64,000 nt of DNA from the NCBI GenBank assembly GCA_017305535.1, contig JAFKKN010000001.1:518059-582058 (forward strand), read 5' to 3'. Origin of the DNA: Hyphomicrobiales bacterium. Its GTDB lineage: Bacteria > Pseudomonadota > Alphaproteobacteria > Rhizobiales > Xanthobacteraceae. A model generated the notes under the pieces. The model searched no databases. It was not told the origin of the DNA and saw only the letters and a program-made list of their open reading frames with translations. Both the position numbers and the translations under genes were made by a program. Positions 52,586 through 62,501 of this stretch are shown one piece after another (position 1 is the first letter of the stretch; each line of letters opens with the position of its first letter).

Positions 52586-53302
52586 TTAGCCGGCGACGAT
52601 TGTGCCGTAACCCGTTCCGCTGAGAATCGCCCCGATCGATCCCGCCTCCACGATGGAAAACACAATGATAGGCAGCGACGTTTCGCGGGCAAGGGCGAAT
52701 GCGGTGGCATCCATCACCTTATAGCCACCTTCCAGCGCCTGAGAATGGGTCAGCCGGTCAAACCGCTTGGCGGTCGGGTCGCGCTTGGGGTCGGCACTGT
52801 AGACGCCGTCGACATTGGTGGCCTTGAGCACCGCCTGCGCGCCGATCTCCCCGGCGCGCAACACGGCGGTGGTGTCGGTGGTGAAGAACGGATTGCCGGT
52901 GCCGCCGGCAAGCAGCACGATCTTGCCCTCGGCCAGATAACGATGGGCGGTGCCCCGGGTAAACAACTCGCAGACCTGCGGCATCACCATCGCCGACAGC
53001 GTCCGCGCCGCCTGCCCGCGCCGTTCCAGCGCGGCTTCCAGCGCCAGACAGTTCATGACGGTGGCGAGCATGCCCATGGTATCGCCGGTCGGGCGCGACA
53101 CGCCGCGCGACGAGACCTCGACACCGCGAAAGATGTTGCCGCCGCCGACGACGACGGCGATCTCGACACCGAGTTGACGAGCCGCGACAAGATCGCCGGC
53201 GACCCGATCAATTGTTTCCTGATCGATGCCGAACGGCTTGCCGCCGGCGAAATACTCACCCGACAGCTTGACGACGACCCGGCGGTAGATTGGCTCACCC
53301 AT
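52586..53302 (-). CDS. pyrH: Uridylate kinase
   Basis: Hexameric UMP kinase of the amino acid kinase fold, supplying UDP. The 238-residue protein has [64 protein letters not shown], the uridine-site segment and [22 protein letters not shown]. Length is normal. It lies between tsf (67 bases upstream) and frr. Confidence 0.97.
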   Translation of the reverse strand: MGEPIYRRVVVKLSGEYFAGGKPFGIDQETIDRVAGDLVAARQLGVEIAVVVGGGNIFRGVEVSSRGVSRPTGDTMGMLATVMNCLALEAALERRGQAARTLSAMVMPQVCELFTRGTAHRYLAEGKIVLLAGGTGNPFFTTDTTAVLRAGEIGAQAVLKATNVDGVYSADPKRDPTAKRFDRLTHSQALEGGYKVMDATAFALARETSLPIIVFSIVEAGSIGAILSGTGYGTIVAG

Positions 53303-53369
53303 GATGCGATTGATCCTCCGATGAGCCTTCGCCTCTACGTCGACGCCTCCCGATGCCGAGCTTCCGGCA

Positions 53370-54299
53370 TCAAGCCTTGGTCTGTCCGCTTACGGCGGCG
53401 ACTTCAGCTGCGAAGTCCGACTCGGCCTTCTCGATTCCCTCGCCGAGAGCATAGCGCACGAAGCCGGTGATTTTCACCGGGCCGCCGACCTTGCCTTCGG
53501 CTTCCTTCATCGCCTGCCCCACCGACTTGCCGGTGTCGTGGATGAAGGCCTGCTCAAGCAAGCAGACTTCCTTGTAATAGGTCTTCAGCCCGGACTCGAC
53601 GATCTTCTCGATCACGTTCTCCGGCTTGCCCTGCTGGCGATACTTGTCGGCCAGCACATCCTTCTCGCGCTTGACCACTTCCGGGTCGAGACCGGCCGCA
53701 TCGAGCGCCAGCGGGTTGGCGGCGGCGATGTGCATCGCGATCTGACGGCCGAACGCGGCCAGTTCGTCAGCCTTGCCGGCCGACTCCAGCGCGACGATCA
53801 CGCCCATCTTACCGGCGCCGTCGATCACCGCGCCATGAACGTAGCTCGCAACCACGCCCTTGCCGACTTCGAGCGAAGCGGCACGACGCAACGACATGTT
53901 TTCGCCGATGGTAGCGATGGCGTCGTTGATGGCGGCTTCGACAGTCGCGGAGCCGACCTTGGTGGCCTTGATCTTCTCGACGTCAGCGCCTGCATGCAAC
54001 GCGACCTGCGCGATCATCTTGACCAGTCCCTGGAACTGATCGTTGCGCGCGACGAAGTCGGTTTCGGAGTTGACTTCGACGACCACGCCCTTGGTGCCCG
54101 AGGTCATCGCACCAATCAGACCCTCAGCGGCAACGCGACCGGCCTTCTTGGCAGCCTTCGAAAGCCCCTTCTTGCGCAGCCAGTCGATGGACGCCTGCAT
54201 GTCGCCGCCGTTTTCCGTCAACGCCGCCTTGCAGTCCATCATGCCGGCACCGGTGGTCTCGCGAAGTTCCTTGACCATTGCCGCGCTGATCGTTGCCAT
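53370..54299 (-). CDS. tsf: Elongation factor Ts
   Basis: Guanine nucleotide exchange factor for EF-Tu. The 309-residue protein has the N-terminal UBA-like domain [20 protein letters not shown] followed by [20 protein letters not shown]. The TDFVARN motif of the core domain ([19 protein letters not shown]) and the two-subdomain core with [12 protein letters not shown] come next. AAAGGA precedes the ATG. rpsB lies 127 bases upstream, the near-universal rpsB-tsf pair. Confidence 0.97.
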   Translation of the reverse strand: MATISAAMVKELRETTGAGMMDCKAALTENGGDMQASIDWLRKKGLSKAAKKAGRVAAEGLIGAMTSGTKGVVVEVNSETDFVARNDQFQGLVKMIAQVALHAGADVEKIKATKVGSATVEAAINDAIATIGENMSLRRAASLEVGKGVVASYVHGAVIDGAGKMGVIVALESAGKADELAAFGRQIAMHIAAANPLALDAAGLDPEVVKREKDVLADKYRQQGKPENVIEKIVESGLKTYYKEVCLLEQAFIHDTGKSVGQAMKEAEGKVGGPVKITGFVRYALGEGIEKAESDFAAEVAAVSGQTKA

Positions 54300-54426
54300 G
54301 TCCGTTTTCCTTTGCCTGTTCGGACGAACGCCGCGACGTTGCCGCCGCGCCGCTCATCATCAGGAGTCTATCAAGTGATAAAGCCGAAAAGCGCGCGGCC
54401 GGCTCATGCCAGCCGCAACGCGAAAG

Positions 54427-55416
54427 TTATTCCGCCTCGGCGGTGAGCGCCTTGGCCTGCGCTACCCAGGCGTCGGCGCGGCTCGGCAGACCGACTTCTT
54501 CGCCGATCGTGTGCGCGGTCGCGCTGTCGAGTTCGGCCAACTGCCAGTAGTGGAAGATGCCGAGGTCGTTGAGCTTCTTCTCGATCTCGCCGGACACGCC
54601 GGTGAGCTTCTTGAGGTTGTCGGCGGTGCCGCGCGGACCGGCAAGGCCCTGGAATCCGGCGGTGGCCGGAATCTCTTCAGCGACCGGCTTCACGGCAGCG
54701 CCGATGTCGATGCCCGAATCGCCCTGTGCACGCGAAATGCCGTCGATCGCGGCGCGCGCGATCAGGTCGCAGTAGAGGCTGATGGCGCGGCCGGCGTCGT
54801 CATTGCCCGGCACGAGATAGGTGATGCCCTTCGGATCGCAGTTGGTGTCGACGATCGCCGCGACCGGAATGTTGAGCCGCTGGGCTTCCTGAATCGCGAT
54901 GTCTTCCTTGTTGGTGTCGATCACGAAGATCAGGTCCGGCAAGCCGCCCATGTCCTTGATGCCGCCGAGCGAACGGTCGAGCTTGTCGCGCTCGCGCTGC
55001 AAGGTCAGGCGCTCTTTCTTGGTGTAGGCGCTGGCATCGCCCGACGCCAACACTTCGTCGAGATGACGCAGACGCTTGATCGAACCCGAGATCGTCTTCC
55101 AGTTGGTCAGTGTGCCGCCGAGCCAGCGCGAGTTGACGAAGTACTGCGCCGAACGCTTCGCGGCTTCCGCGACACCGTCCTGCGCCTGGCGCTTGGTGCC
55201 GACGAACAGGATGCGACCGCCCTTGGCGACGGTATCGCTCACCGCCTGCAGCGCGCGATGCAGCATCGGCACGGTCTGCGCGAGGTCGATGATGTGGATG
55301 TTGTTGCGCGCACCGAAAATGTATTCGGCCATTTTCGGATTCCAGCGGTGCGACTGGTGGCCGAAGTGAACGCCAGCCTCAAGCAACTGACGCATAGAAA
55401 AATCAGGAAGTGACAT
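54427..55416 (-). CDS. rpsB: 30S ribosomal protein S2 with C-terminal extension
   Basis: Small-subunit ribosomal protein. Residues 1 to about 230 are a normal S2 ([84 protein letters not shown]). A further 100 residues follow: an Ala/Gly/Pro linker and then, from about 265, [20 protein letters not shown] and [20 protein letters not shown]. This resembles a helix-hairpin-helix module. Total length 329 compares with about 240 in E. coli; such extended S2 proteins occur in Rhizobiales. It starts the long translation/envelope block; CGGAGAA precedes the ATG. Confidence 0.96.
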   Translation of the reverse strand: MSLPDFSMRQLLEAGVHFGHQSHRWNPKMAEYIFGARNNIHIIDLAQTVPMLHRALQAVSDTVAKGGRILFVGTKRQAQDGVAEAAKRSAQYFVNSRWLGGTLTNWKTISGSIKRLRHLDEVLASGDASAYTKKERLTLQRERDKLDRSLGGIKDMGGLPDLIFVIDTNKEDIAIQEAQRLNIPVAAIVDTNCDPKGITYLVPGNDDAGRAISLYCDLIARAAIDGISRAQGDSGIDIGAAVKPVAEEIPATAGFQGLAGPRGTADNLKKLTGVSGEIEKKLNDLGIFHYWQLAELDSATAHTIGEEVGLPSRADAWVAQAKALTAEAE

Positions 55417-55610
55417 TTTTTAGTTCTCCGGTTGGTTCCTCCGGAAACGTGTGAGCAATACGAGCTTCAAAGCGACATGCTTTGCGGCCCGGATAGCCAC
55501 CGGACGGCCAGATCAGCCATGTTTCCGTGTGAGATGGCGCGGCTTATAGCCGCCGCGCTCGATCGGCGCAAGGATTTCCGGCCGTTATCTGGTCGCCAAT
55601 GCGACGGAAC

Positions 55611-55644
55611 AACGCCGGTCGGCCATGGGGGGTCGACCGGCGTT
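55611..55644. terminator. Hairpin between the caspase-like gene and rpsB
   Basis: Perfect 10-bp inverted repeat AACGCCGGTC / GACCGGCGTT with a 14-base loop, starting three bases after the caspase-like stop codon. On the plus strand it is followed by TTTTATC; on the minus strand by GTTGTTCC, so it is a weak intrinsic terminator for the minus-strand gene. It separates that gene from the rpsB transcription unit. Confidence 0.6.
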
Positions 55645-55647
55645 TTA

Positions 55648-58056
55648 TCAGCATTTCTGGGCGTTTGGCGGACACCTCTTGGCCGCAGGTCGCGGCGCCG
55701 CCGGACGGGCGACCGGTGCTGGCCGTGGCGGCGGCGCGGCCCGGGGCGGCGCGACCGGCCGCGGCGGAGGTGCCATGCGTGGTGGCGGCGGAGCCATTCG
55801 CGGCGGCGGTGCGGGCCTCGGGGGCTGGGCAATCCGAGGCGGCGGGGCAGCGCGCGGTGGCGGAGGTGTCATGTGTGGAGCGGCATGACGTGGCGGTGGC
55901 GCGATTCGCGGAGGCGCGTGTGCGGCCGGTTGCGCTGGACGGGCCACATGCGGTGGCGCCGGCCGCCGCCCTTCGTAGCCCTGCGGCGGCGAACGCCGCG
56001 GGGCCGCCGATGCAGCGGGCGGCCGCGGTGGCCTGACGGCTGGAGGCGCCGGAGGCGTCGTATAGGGAGAGGTCGCGCGCGGCGCTGCCGGGCCTGTTCC
56101 GGCTGGACCGGATACGGGCGCCCTGCGCTCCAGCACTTCCGGCCTGACCGCGCCCGGAGCCGGCCGCTGACCACGTTCCGCACCGGCGGCCCCGCCTCCC
56201 TGCACTGGCGGTGCGCCCTTGGTGCCAGGCACCGGAAGCGCGTGCGGCGTCGGCGTCCCACCCACCGGCGGCTGGCCCGGACGTCCCGGCGAGCCATAAG
56301 GTACCGGAGCGACCGGAGCCGCCGCGCCGCCGCCCGAAGGCGGGACAGCGCCGGGCTGCTGCACCAGACGCGGCCCGCGTTGCTGCACGCCCGGCCGCCG
56401 CGCAAATCCGCCCTGCGGCATCGTGTTGACGGCGGCGCTGGACGGCACCGAGGCTTTGCCCTGTTCGATCAGCGAGGCGCGATGGGCGGCCGCCGCCGGC
56501 AGCACCGCGCCGATCGGACGGAATCCGCTGCCTTGCCCGCCGGCGGGACCGGCTTTCTGTGCCGTATTGGGCGGCGGACCGACAAAAGGCCGCGCGGGAT
56601 TGAACGCGCCCGGCGGCGGGCGGCGGTTGATCACGTTATTGATGACGGTGGTGTTGTGGATGTTGGCGAAGATGATGTTGTTCACCGGCGGCCGCACATA
56701 CATCGGCGGCCGCACGTAGGCTGGGATCGGCACGAACAGCGGTTGCGGCAGATAGAACAATCCGATCGGCGGCGGCGGCGGCTCGAGCACCACAAAATCG
56801 TCCGGCGGCGGCGGCAGATAGAAGACCGGCGGTGGTGGCGGCGGCGCGAAATCGAATTCCGGATCGCTGAACATCAGGACCGGACGATCGACGTAGACGA
56901 TCTCGTCCGGCGGCGGCGGCGGCACATCGTAATCGATCATCGCGAAGGTCGGCGGCGGTTCGGGCGCGGCGGTCAGTATCGCCAGCCGGCGGCGTGCATC
57001 GGCCGCGTGCGGTCCACGCGGATAGCGCCGCAGATAAGACCAGTAAGCATCCGGCGTGTTGACGCGATAGGTATGACGCCAGGTGATCGCCTCGCGGCGC
57101 GCGGCGACGATCGCCCTGACCCGCTTCGCCATCGGATCGCTCGGATAGGCGGCCAGGAAGTCCTCATAACCCTGCAAGGTGTCGCGATCGAGCGCGGCGG
57201 CATAGGCCTCGGATACGCCGAGATCGCGGATCGGCTTGTCGCGCATCGCCTGATCCTGCGTGCCGAGCGACGGCGCATCGGGAGCGCGATCGAAGAACAT
57301 GAATTGCGCGTCGACTCTTTGCGTGTCCCACGGGACCTGTGCGCCCTTGGTGTTCTCGTTGACGCGCAGCCGCACCCGATTGAACAGGTCCGGCAACGAC
57401 AGGCCACCGGTACGGATCATCTCGGCCAGCGCCTGTGCGTAGACGCCATAGGCGCCCTGCTCTTCCGGCGCGACCGTGCCCGGTGCGGCGTTGAACGCAA
57501 CCAGCATGCGCGGGCTGGGCTCGACCATGGCGAGGCCGGAGGCGATCGATCCGCCGGCGACGAAAGGCTGCTCGCGCGCGATATCCAGCACCACGACGCT
57601 CACCTTCAGCGGCAGCGCCGCGAGCTGGCGCATGTAATCGCCGACCCTCAGGCCTTCGGTCGGAATGTCGGTGTCGCGCTCAATCCTGGAATCGACGGGA
57701 ATAAAATAGTTGTCGCCAGCGTATTGAATGCCATAGCCGGCGAGATACACCACCGCGACCGTATCCGGCCCGGACTCCTCGGCCTTCTTCATGAAATCGC
57801 GGAACGTGCCGCGCAGCGTATCACCGTCGAGATCGCGCGCGCCGGTGACATCGAAACCGGCGGCTTCCAGTGTCTGCGCGATCAGGCCGCCGTCGTTAGC
57901 GGCGGTCGAAAGCGGCGCCCTGGCGTAAGCGCCGTTGCCGATCACCAGCGCAATGCGCTTCTCCTGTTGCTGGGCGGACGCGACGTTCGGGAAAGCGAAT
58001 GCGCCGATCAAAGCGACGCACATCGAAAAGATCAGCACAGTTCGATTCAGGCGCAT
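55648..58056 (-). CDS. Caspase-fold (C14/orthocaspase-like) protein with catalytic residues replaced and proline-rich C-terminus
   Basis: 802 residues. A signal peptide (MRLNRTVLIFSMCVALIG, cleavage after VASA) sends it out of the cytoplasm. Residues about 33-260 form a caspase p20-like domain: RIALVIGNGAYARAPLSTAANDG, VVYLAGYGIQYAGDNYFIPVD and VSVVVLDIAREQPF. In active family members these last two read AGHG and LDACR; here Tyr108 replaces the His and Ala160 replaces the Cys, so proteolysis is not expected. Residues about 275-375 contain SLGTQDQAMRDKPIRDLGVS and a TPR-like segment (YEDFLAAYPSDPMAKRVRA). From about 380 to the end it is low-complexity, with runs of Pro, Ala, Arg and Gly, and finishes KRCPPNAQKC. 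Function unknown; a binding or scaffold role in the envelope is an inference. Confidence 0.85.
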   Translation of the reverse strand: MRLNRTVLIFSMCVALIGAFAFPNVASAQQQEKRIALVIGNGAYARAPLSTAANDGGLIAQTLEAAGFDVTGARDLDGDTLRGTFRDFMKKAEESGPDTVAVVYLAGYGIQYAGDNYFIPVDSRIERDTDIPTEGLRVGDYMRQLAALPLKVSVVVLDIAREQPFVAGGSIASGLAMVEPSPRMLVAFNAAPGTVAPEEQGAYGVYAQALAEMIRTGGLSLPDLFNRVRLRVNENTKGAQVPWDTQRVDAQFMFFDRAPDAPSLGTQDQAMRDKPIRDLGVSEAYAAALDRDTLQGYEDFLAAYPSDPMAKRVRAIVAARREAITWRHTYRVNTPDAYWSYLRRYPRGPHAADARRRLAILTAAPEPPPTFAMIDYDVPPPPPDEIVYVDRPVLMFSDPEFDFAPPPPPPVFYLPPPPDDFVVLEPPPPPIGLFYLPQPLFVPIPAYVRPPMYVRPPVNNIIFANIHNTTVINNVINRRPPPGAFNPARPFVGPPPNTAQKAGPAGGQGSGFRPIGAVLPAAAAHRASLIEQGKASVPSSAAVNTMPQGGFARRPGVQQRGPRLVQQPGAVPPSGGGAAAPVAPVPYGSPGRPGQPPVGGTPTPHALPVPGTKGAPPVQGGGAAGAERGQRPAPGAVRPEVLERRAPVSGPAGTGPAAPRATSPYTTPPAPPAVRPPRPPAASAAPRRSPPQGYEGRRPAPPHVARPAQPAAHAPPRIAPPPRHAAPHMTPPPPRAAPPPRIAQPPRPAPPPRMAPPPPRMAPPPRPVAPPRAAPPPRPAPVARPAAPRPAAKRCPPNAQKC

Positions 58057-58198
58057 GGTTGTTCGCCTTCTGCAAAATCGCGATCCGCTGAGGACGGATC
58101 GGCACTCGCGGATTCAGCACTGCGATGTCTGAACAGTGGTTGAATGAAACGTTTCGAATAAGGCAAACCAGCCGCACTTGCGGCGGCCGACCGATCCC

Positions 58199-61100
58199 TC
58201 AAAGGACTTGAACGTCGACCACCCCGGACACCGCCTTGATGGCGCCTGCGATCTGCGGCGACACCGGGAAGCGGCCGGATAGCTCGAACTCCACCTCCGT
58301 TTGCGGATCGAGTTGCAGTACAAGAGAAATGTTTCCATTCGCCGTACCGCCGCCGGGGGGCTGCAAACGTTTCGAGATCGAATCGAGCGGCTTGGTGTCG
58401 CGCAGAAAGATGCGCAGCCCCTTCTGGGTCTTGGCCGCCGCGTCGTCGAGCGGTTCGGCATGCAGCACCCGCGCCCGGACATCGTCGCCCTGCAATTCCG
58501 CGCCGAGCTTGAGCAGCACGGCGGCGCCGGGCTCCAATACCTCGCGAAACTGGGCGAGCCCCTCCGAGAACAGCACCGCCTCGAAATGGCCGGTCGGGTC
58601 CGACAGGCCGATGATGCCCATCTTGTTGCCGGTCTTGGTGCGCCGTTCCATCCGCGACACCACGGTCGCCGCAACCTTGCCGGCCGTCGCGCCGCTCTTC
58701 ACGGCGCGCGCGAACTCTGCCCACGACTGCACCCGCAGCCGCTTCAGGATTGCGGCGTAGTCATCCAGCGGATGACCCGACAGGAAGAAGCCGATGGCAT
58801 CGTACTCGCGGCGGAGCTTGTCGGCGGGCAGCCAGTTGTCGATTGCCGGCAGCATCACGCTCGGCGCGTCCGCCATGCCGCCGAACATGTCGTTCTGTCC
58901 CGACGTCTGCGCCTCGAAGCTGCGCTGGCTCGCCGCGAGAATGGCTTCGGCGCCGGCAAAGGCGCGGGCCCGATTGTGTTCGATGGTGTCGAACGCACCG
59001 GCCGCAGCAAGGCTTTCGATCACCCGCTTGTTGATGGCGCGCGGCGAGACGCGGCCGGCGAAATCCGCCAGCGACGTGAACAGCCCCTTCTGACGCGCTT
59101 CAACAATCTGTTCGATCGCATGCGCGCCGACGCCCTTCAGCGCCGCCAATGCGTAATAGATCGTGTTGTCGCTGACCTCGAACGTCGCGCCCGAACGGTT
59201 GATCGACGGCGGCTCGACCTTGATGCCAAGCCGCTGCGCTTCAGAACGGAATTCCGACAGCTTGTCGGTGTTGCTCATGTCGAGCGTCATCGACGCCGCG
59301 ATGAACTCCACCGGATAGTGCGCCTTCATGTAGGCAGTTTGATACGACACCAGCGCGTAGGCGGCGGCGTGGCTCTTGTTGAAGCCGTAGTCTGCGAACT
59401 TCGCCAGCAATTCGAAGATCGTCTCCGCCTGCCCCTTGGCGACATTGTTTTTCATCGCGCCCGCGACGAAAATCTCGCGCTGTTTGTCCATCTCGGCGCG
59501 AATTTTCTTGCCCATCGCGCGGCGCAGCAGGTCGGCGTCGCCGAGCGAATAGCCCGCCATCACCTGCGCGATCTGCATCACCTGTTCCTGATAGATGATG
59601 ACGCCGAAGGTCTCCTTCAGAATCGGCTCGAGCATCGGATGCATGTATTCCGGCTCTTCGTCGCCATGCTTGCGCGCGCAATAGGTCGGAATGTTCGCCA
59701 TCGGGCCTGGACGATACAGCGCGACCAGCGCGATCAGGTCTTCAAGACGGTCTGGCCGCATGTCGACCAGCGCGCGTCGCATGCCCTGACTTTCAACCTG
59801 GAACACGCCGACCACATCGCCGCGCGCCAACATCTCGTAAGTCGGCGCGTCGTCCATCGGCAACGTCGACAGATCGAGATCGATATCGCGCTGCTTGAGC
59901 AGCTTCACCGCGACGTCGAGCACCGTCAGCGTCTTCAGGCCAAGGAAGTCGAACTTCACGAGACCCGCCGGCTCGACCCATTTCATGTTGAATTGGGTCA
60001 CAGGCATATCGGATTTCGGATCGCGATAGAGCGGCACCAACTCGTGCAACGGCCGGTCGCCGATCACGATGCCGGCGGCGTGGGTCGAGGCGTGGCGGTT
60101 GAGCCCTTCCAGCTTCTGCGCGATGGAGAAGGCGCGCGCGATCACCGGGTCCTCGTCGCGGAAGGCTTGCAGCTTCGGCTCGCCTTCGATGGCCTGCTTC
60201 AGCGACACCGGCGCCGCCGGATTCTGCGGCACCAGTTTGGTCAGTTTGTCGACCTGCCCATAGGGCATCTGCAGCACGCGGCCGACGTCGCGCAACACGC
60301 CACGCGCCTGCAACGTTCCGAAGGTGATGATTTGGGCGACGTGATCGGTGCCGTAGCGGCGCTGCACGTAGTCGATCACCTCGCCGCGCCGGTCCTGACA
60401 GAAGTCGATGTCGAAGTCCGGCATCGACACGCGTTCGGGATTAAGGAAACGCTCGAACAGCAGACCGAAGCGGATCGGATCGAGGTCGGTGATGGTGAGC
60501 GAATACGCCACCAGCGAACCGGCGCCCGAGCCACGCCCTGGCCCCACCGGAATGCCCTGCGCCTTGGCCCACTTGATGAAGTCCGACACGATCAGGAAGT
60601 AGCCGGAATATTTCATCCGGGTGATGACATCGAGTTCGAAACTCAACCGCTTCTGGTAATCCTCCTCGGTCGCGCCGTGCGTCAGGCCGTGCAGCGCCAG
60701 CCGCCGCGCGAGTCCCTCCTCCGCCTGCTTGCGCAGTTCGGCCGCCTCCTCGCGCTCGGCTTCCTCGCCGCTGGTGTTGGGATCGACGGTGAAATGCGGC
60801 AGCAACGGCTTGCGGGTGCGCGGGCGATAAGCGCAACGCGCAGCAATCTCGACCGTCGAAGCGAGAGCTTCAGGCAGATCGGCGAACAGCACCGCCATCT
60901 CGGCGCGAGTCTTGAAGCGATGATCCGGCGTCAGTTGATCGCGGTCGGCCTCCGCGATCAGTTTGCCGGCAGCGATGCAGAGCAGCGCGTCGTGCGCCTC
61001 ATAATCCTCGGCGGACGCGAAATACGGCTCATTGGTCGCGACCAGGGGCAAGCCCTTGGCATAGGCGAGATCGATCAAGGCCGGCTCGGCGCGACGCTCG

Positions 61101-61675
61101 CGCTCCACGCCGTGGCGTTGCAGTTCGATGTAGAAGCGATCGCCGAACAGCGTGGCGAGTTGATCGCAACGCGACGCCGCAAGCGCGGCCTGATCGGCGG
61201 TGACAGCCAACGAGATCGGTCCGTCCGGTCCACCGCTCAGCGCGATCAATCCGTCCGTCTCGCCTTCCAGCCAGTCGAGCTTGATATGCGGCGCCTGATG
61301 CGTCGGCGTCTCCAGGAAGGCGCGCGAATTGAGCCGCATCAGGCTGCGATAGCCGGCCTCGCGCGCCGCCAGCAGCACGATCCGCGACGGACCCGGGACG
61401 ACGCCGCTACGCGCGTTCGGATCCTGATCGCCGAAATCCACCGCCAGCGCGAGGCCCGCGATCGGCTGGATGCCATAGCCCGCGAGCTTGTCGGAGAACT
61501 CCAGCGCACCGAACAGATTGTCGGTGTCGGTCAACGCCAGCGCCGGCTGATGATCGGCCTTCGCCAGTTCGGCCAGCTTCTGCACCTTCATCGCGCCGCG
61601 CAGCAGCGAATAAGCGGATTGAACGTGGAGATGGACAAAGCCGGGATTGGCCGGCGGTATTTCGGGCGTGCGCAT
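58199..61675 (-). CDS. dnaE: DNA polymerase III subunit alpha
   Basis: Replicative DNA polymerase catalytic subunit. From the ATG at 61675 it has 1158 residues (a TTG two codons upstream is possible). Domains in order: PHP domain (FVHLHVQSAYSLLRGAMKV; LALTDTDNLFGALEF), the polymerase core with the catalytic motif PDFDIDFCQDRRGEVIDYV at about 415-430, GRGSGAGSLVAYSL, the finger region, tandem HhH (YALAALKGVGAHAIEQIVEA), and an OB-fold (MGIIGLSDPTGHFEAVLFSE). This is the DnaE1 type; the small C-terminal tau-binding part ends at SGVVDVQVL. It lies 142 bases upstream of the caspase-like gene. Confidence 0.96.
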   Translation of the reverse strand: MRTPEIPPANPGFVHLHVQSAYSLLRGAMKVQKLAELAKADHQPALALTDTDNLFGALEFSDKLAGYGIQPIAGLALAVDFGDQDPNARSGVVPGPSRIVLLAAREAGYRSLMRLNSRAFLETPTHQAPHIKLDWLEGETDGLIALSGGPDGPISLAVTADQAALAASRCDQLATLFGDRFYIELQRHGVERERRAEPALIDLAYAKGLPLVATNEPYFASAEDYEAHDALLCIAAGKLIAEADRDQLTPDHRFKTRAEMAVLFADLPEALASTVEIAARCAYRPRTRKPLLPHFTVDPNTSGEEAEREEAAELRKQAEEGLARRLALHGLTHGATEEDYQKRLSFELDVITRMKYSGYFLIVSDFIKWAKAQGIPVGPGRGSGAGSLVAYSLTITDLDPIRFGLLFERFLNPERVSMPDFDIDFCQDRRGEVIDYVQRRYGTDHVAQIITFGTLQARGVLRDVGRVLQMPYGQVDKLTKLVPQNPAAPVSLKQAIEGEPKLQAFRDEDPVIARAFSIAQKLEGLNRHASTHAAGIVIGDRPLHELVPLYRDPKSDMPVTQFNMKWVEPAGLVKFDFLGLKTLTVLDVAVKLLKQRDIDLDLSTLPMDDAPTYEMLARGDVVGVFQVESQGMRRALVDMRPDRLEDLIALVALYRPGPMANIPTYCARKHGDEEPEYMHPMLEPILKETFGVIIYQEQVMQIAQVMAGYSLGDADLLRRAMGKKIRAEMDKQREIFVAGAMKNNVAKGQAETIFELLAKFADYGFNKSHAAAYALVSYQTAYMKAHYPVEFIAASMTLDMSNTDKLSEFRSEAQRLGIKVEPPSINRSGATFEVSDNTIYYALAALKGVGAHAIEQIVEARQKGLFTSLADFAGRVSPRAINKRVIESLAAAGAFDTIEHNRARAFAGAEAILAASQRSFEAQTSGQNDMFGGMADAPSVMLPAIDNWLPADKLRREYDAIGFFLSGHPLDDYAAILKRLRVQSWAEFARAVKSGATAGKVAATVVSRMERRTKTGNKMGIIGLSDPTGHFEAVLFSEGLAQFREVLEPGAAVLLKLGAELQGDDVRARVLHAEPLDDAAAKTQKGLRIFLRDTKPLDSISKRLQPPGGGTANGNISLVLQLDPQTEVEFELSGRFPVSPQIAGAIKAVSGVVDVQVL

Positions 61676-62096
61676 GAACAACTACTGGGCTTGGCTGAGG
61701 AGCGGTCGGCAGGCTCGCAAACCGACTCGGACACCTTATCGTGCGACGAGCCAACCGCGCCTGTCCATTCCGAACCGGCGCGTCGCTCCCCTTTTTCAAA
61801 CGATGTCCCTGGTTTCCCCAGTCCAAGAAGGCAATCCGAATCATACTGGGTTAACCATCCAGGACAAATCGAGCGTTCGTGAGCGACGGGGTTGCGCCAC
61901 AACCAACGAGCGATCCCTGCGCCGTGATATCGGGCGGTTGAGCCGCAAGCTGACCACCGTGCGGTTGGACTTCGCAACGATCCGAGACCTTGTGGTACCT
62001 AAGGACCACTACAACCATAACGAGAAATTAAGACCGGGCCTGTACGTATGGGAACCGTACATACAAGACCCGCCGATGGGAGGTTCGCAGACCAAA
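61676..62096. other. Divergent region between dnaE and the GrlR-family gene
   Basis: About 420 bases, less GC-rich than the surroundings. An open frame runs through it into the small gene but has no recognisable protein character. It contains an imperfect palindrome at 61992-62009 (GTGGT...ACCAC) and a hairpin at 62041-62065, both on the approach to the GrlR-family start, and should hold the dnaE promoter at its left. Confidence 0.5.
62041..62065. promoter_or_regulatory. Inverted repeat upstream of the GrlR-family gene
   Basis: TGTACGTATGG-GAA-CCGTACATACA: arms of 11 bases with nine Watson-Crick pairs plus one G-U pair in RNA form, capped by a 3-base loop. It ends about 31 bases before the ATG, so it could be an operator or a translation-controlling hairpin. 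Confidence 0.4.
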
Positions 62097-62423
62097 ATGC
62101 TTGAGGGATTATACAAGGTCGAGTTCGAAACGCCGCGCAGGAAGGCCGTCGGAATCATTTTCGCGAGGGACGGAAAACTCCATGGCGGCAGTTCCTCCTT
62201 CGCCTATGTCGGGTCCTATGAGCAGGTCGGCCACAAGATTACCGGCGTGGTGACCGCGCGACAGCACACCAGCGACCCCAATCATCCCTCGATCTTCGAC
62301 CTCAACGAAGTGCGGATCGATTTTCGCGGTGTCGAGAAGCACAGCTTCGCGTCGGTGGAAGGCACCGCCGCCGAGGCGCCCTCGGTCGAATTCAAGGCAT
62401 TCCTGACGCGGCTCAGCGACTGA
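62097..62423 (+). CDS. GrlR-family small protein
   Basis: 108-residue protein beginning MLEGLYKVEFETPRRKAVG and continuing IIFARDGKLHGGSSSFAYVG and GHKITGVVTARQHTSDPNHP. This is the lipocalin-like pattern of the GrlR family, named for the negative regulator of type III secretion in attaching-and-effacing E. coli, but widespread as small proteins of unknown role in alphaproteobacteria. GGGAGG lies 13 bases upstream; an ATG at 62076 would add seven residues and is an alternative. No type III secretion or GrlA gene is in the window. Family call by pattern recognition; function open. Confidence 0.72.
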   Translation: MLEGLYKVEFETPRRKAVGIIFARDGKLHGGSSSFAYVGSYEQVGHKITGVVTARQHTSDPNHPSIFDLNEVRIDFRGVEKHSFASVEGTAAEAPSVEFKAFLTRLSD

Positions 62424-62501
62424 GCAGGCGCAGCGACGTGGCATCACGCCTCGGGTTGCCGCGCATTGCATCACGTCAAATCAGATGTGGGATCCTGCCG
62501 A

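Noticed and set aside
55432..58143. Plus-strand frame of about 900 codons opposite the caspase-like gene
   Set aside because: Shadow of the proline-rich coding sequence (Arg/Gly-rich complement), no start context or motif.
58301..61882. Plus-strand open frame of nearly 1200 codons opposite dnaE
   Set aside because: Antisense shadow of dnaE; composition dominated by Arg, Gln and His, no domain.
61647..62096. Upstream extension of the GrlR-family gene to a 258-codon protein
   Set aside because: The extra part has no domain, overlaps the dnaE start on the other strand and contains the regulatory-looking inverted repeats; family members begin at the MLEGLY segment.
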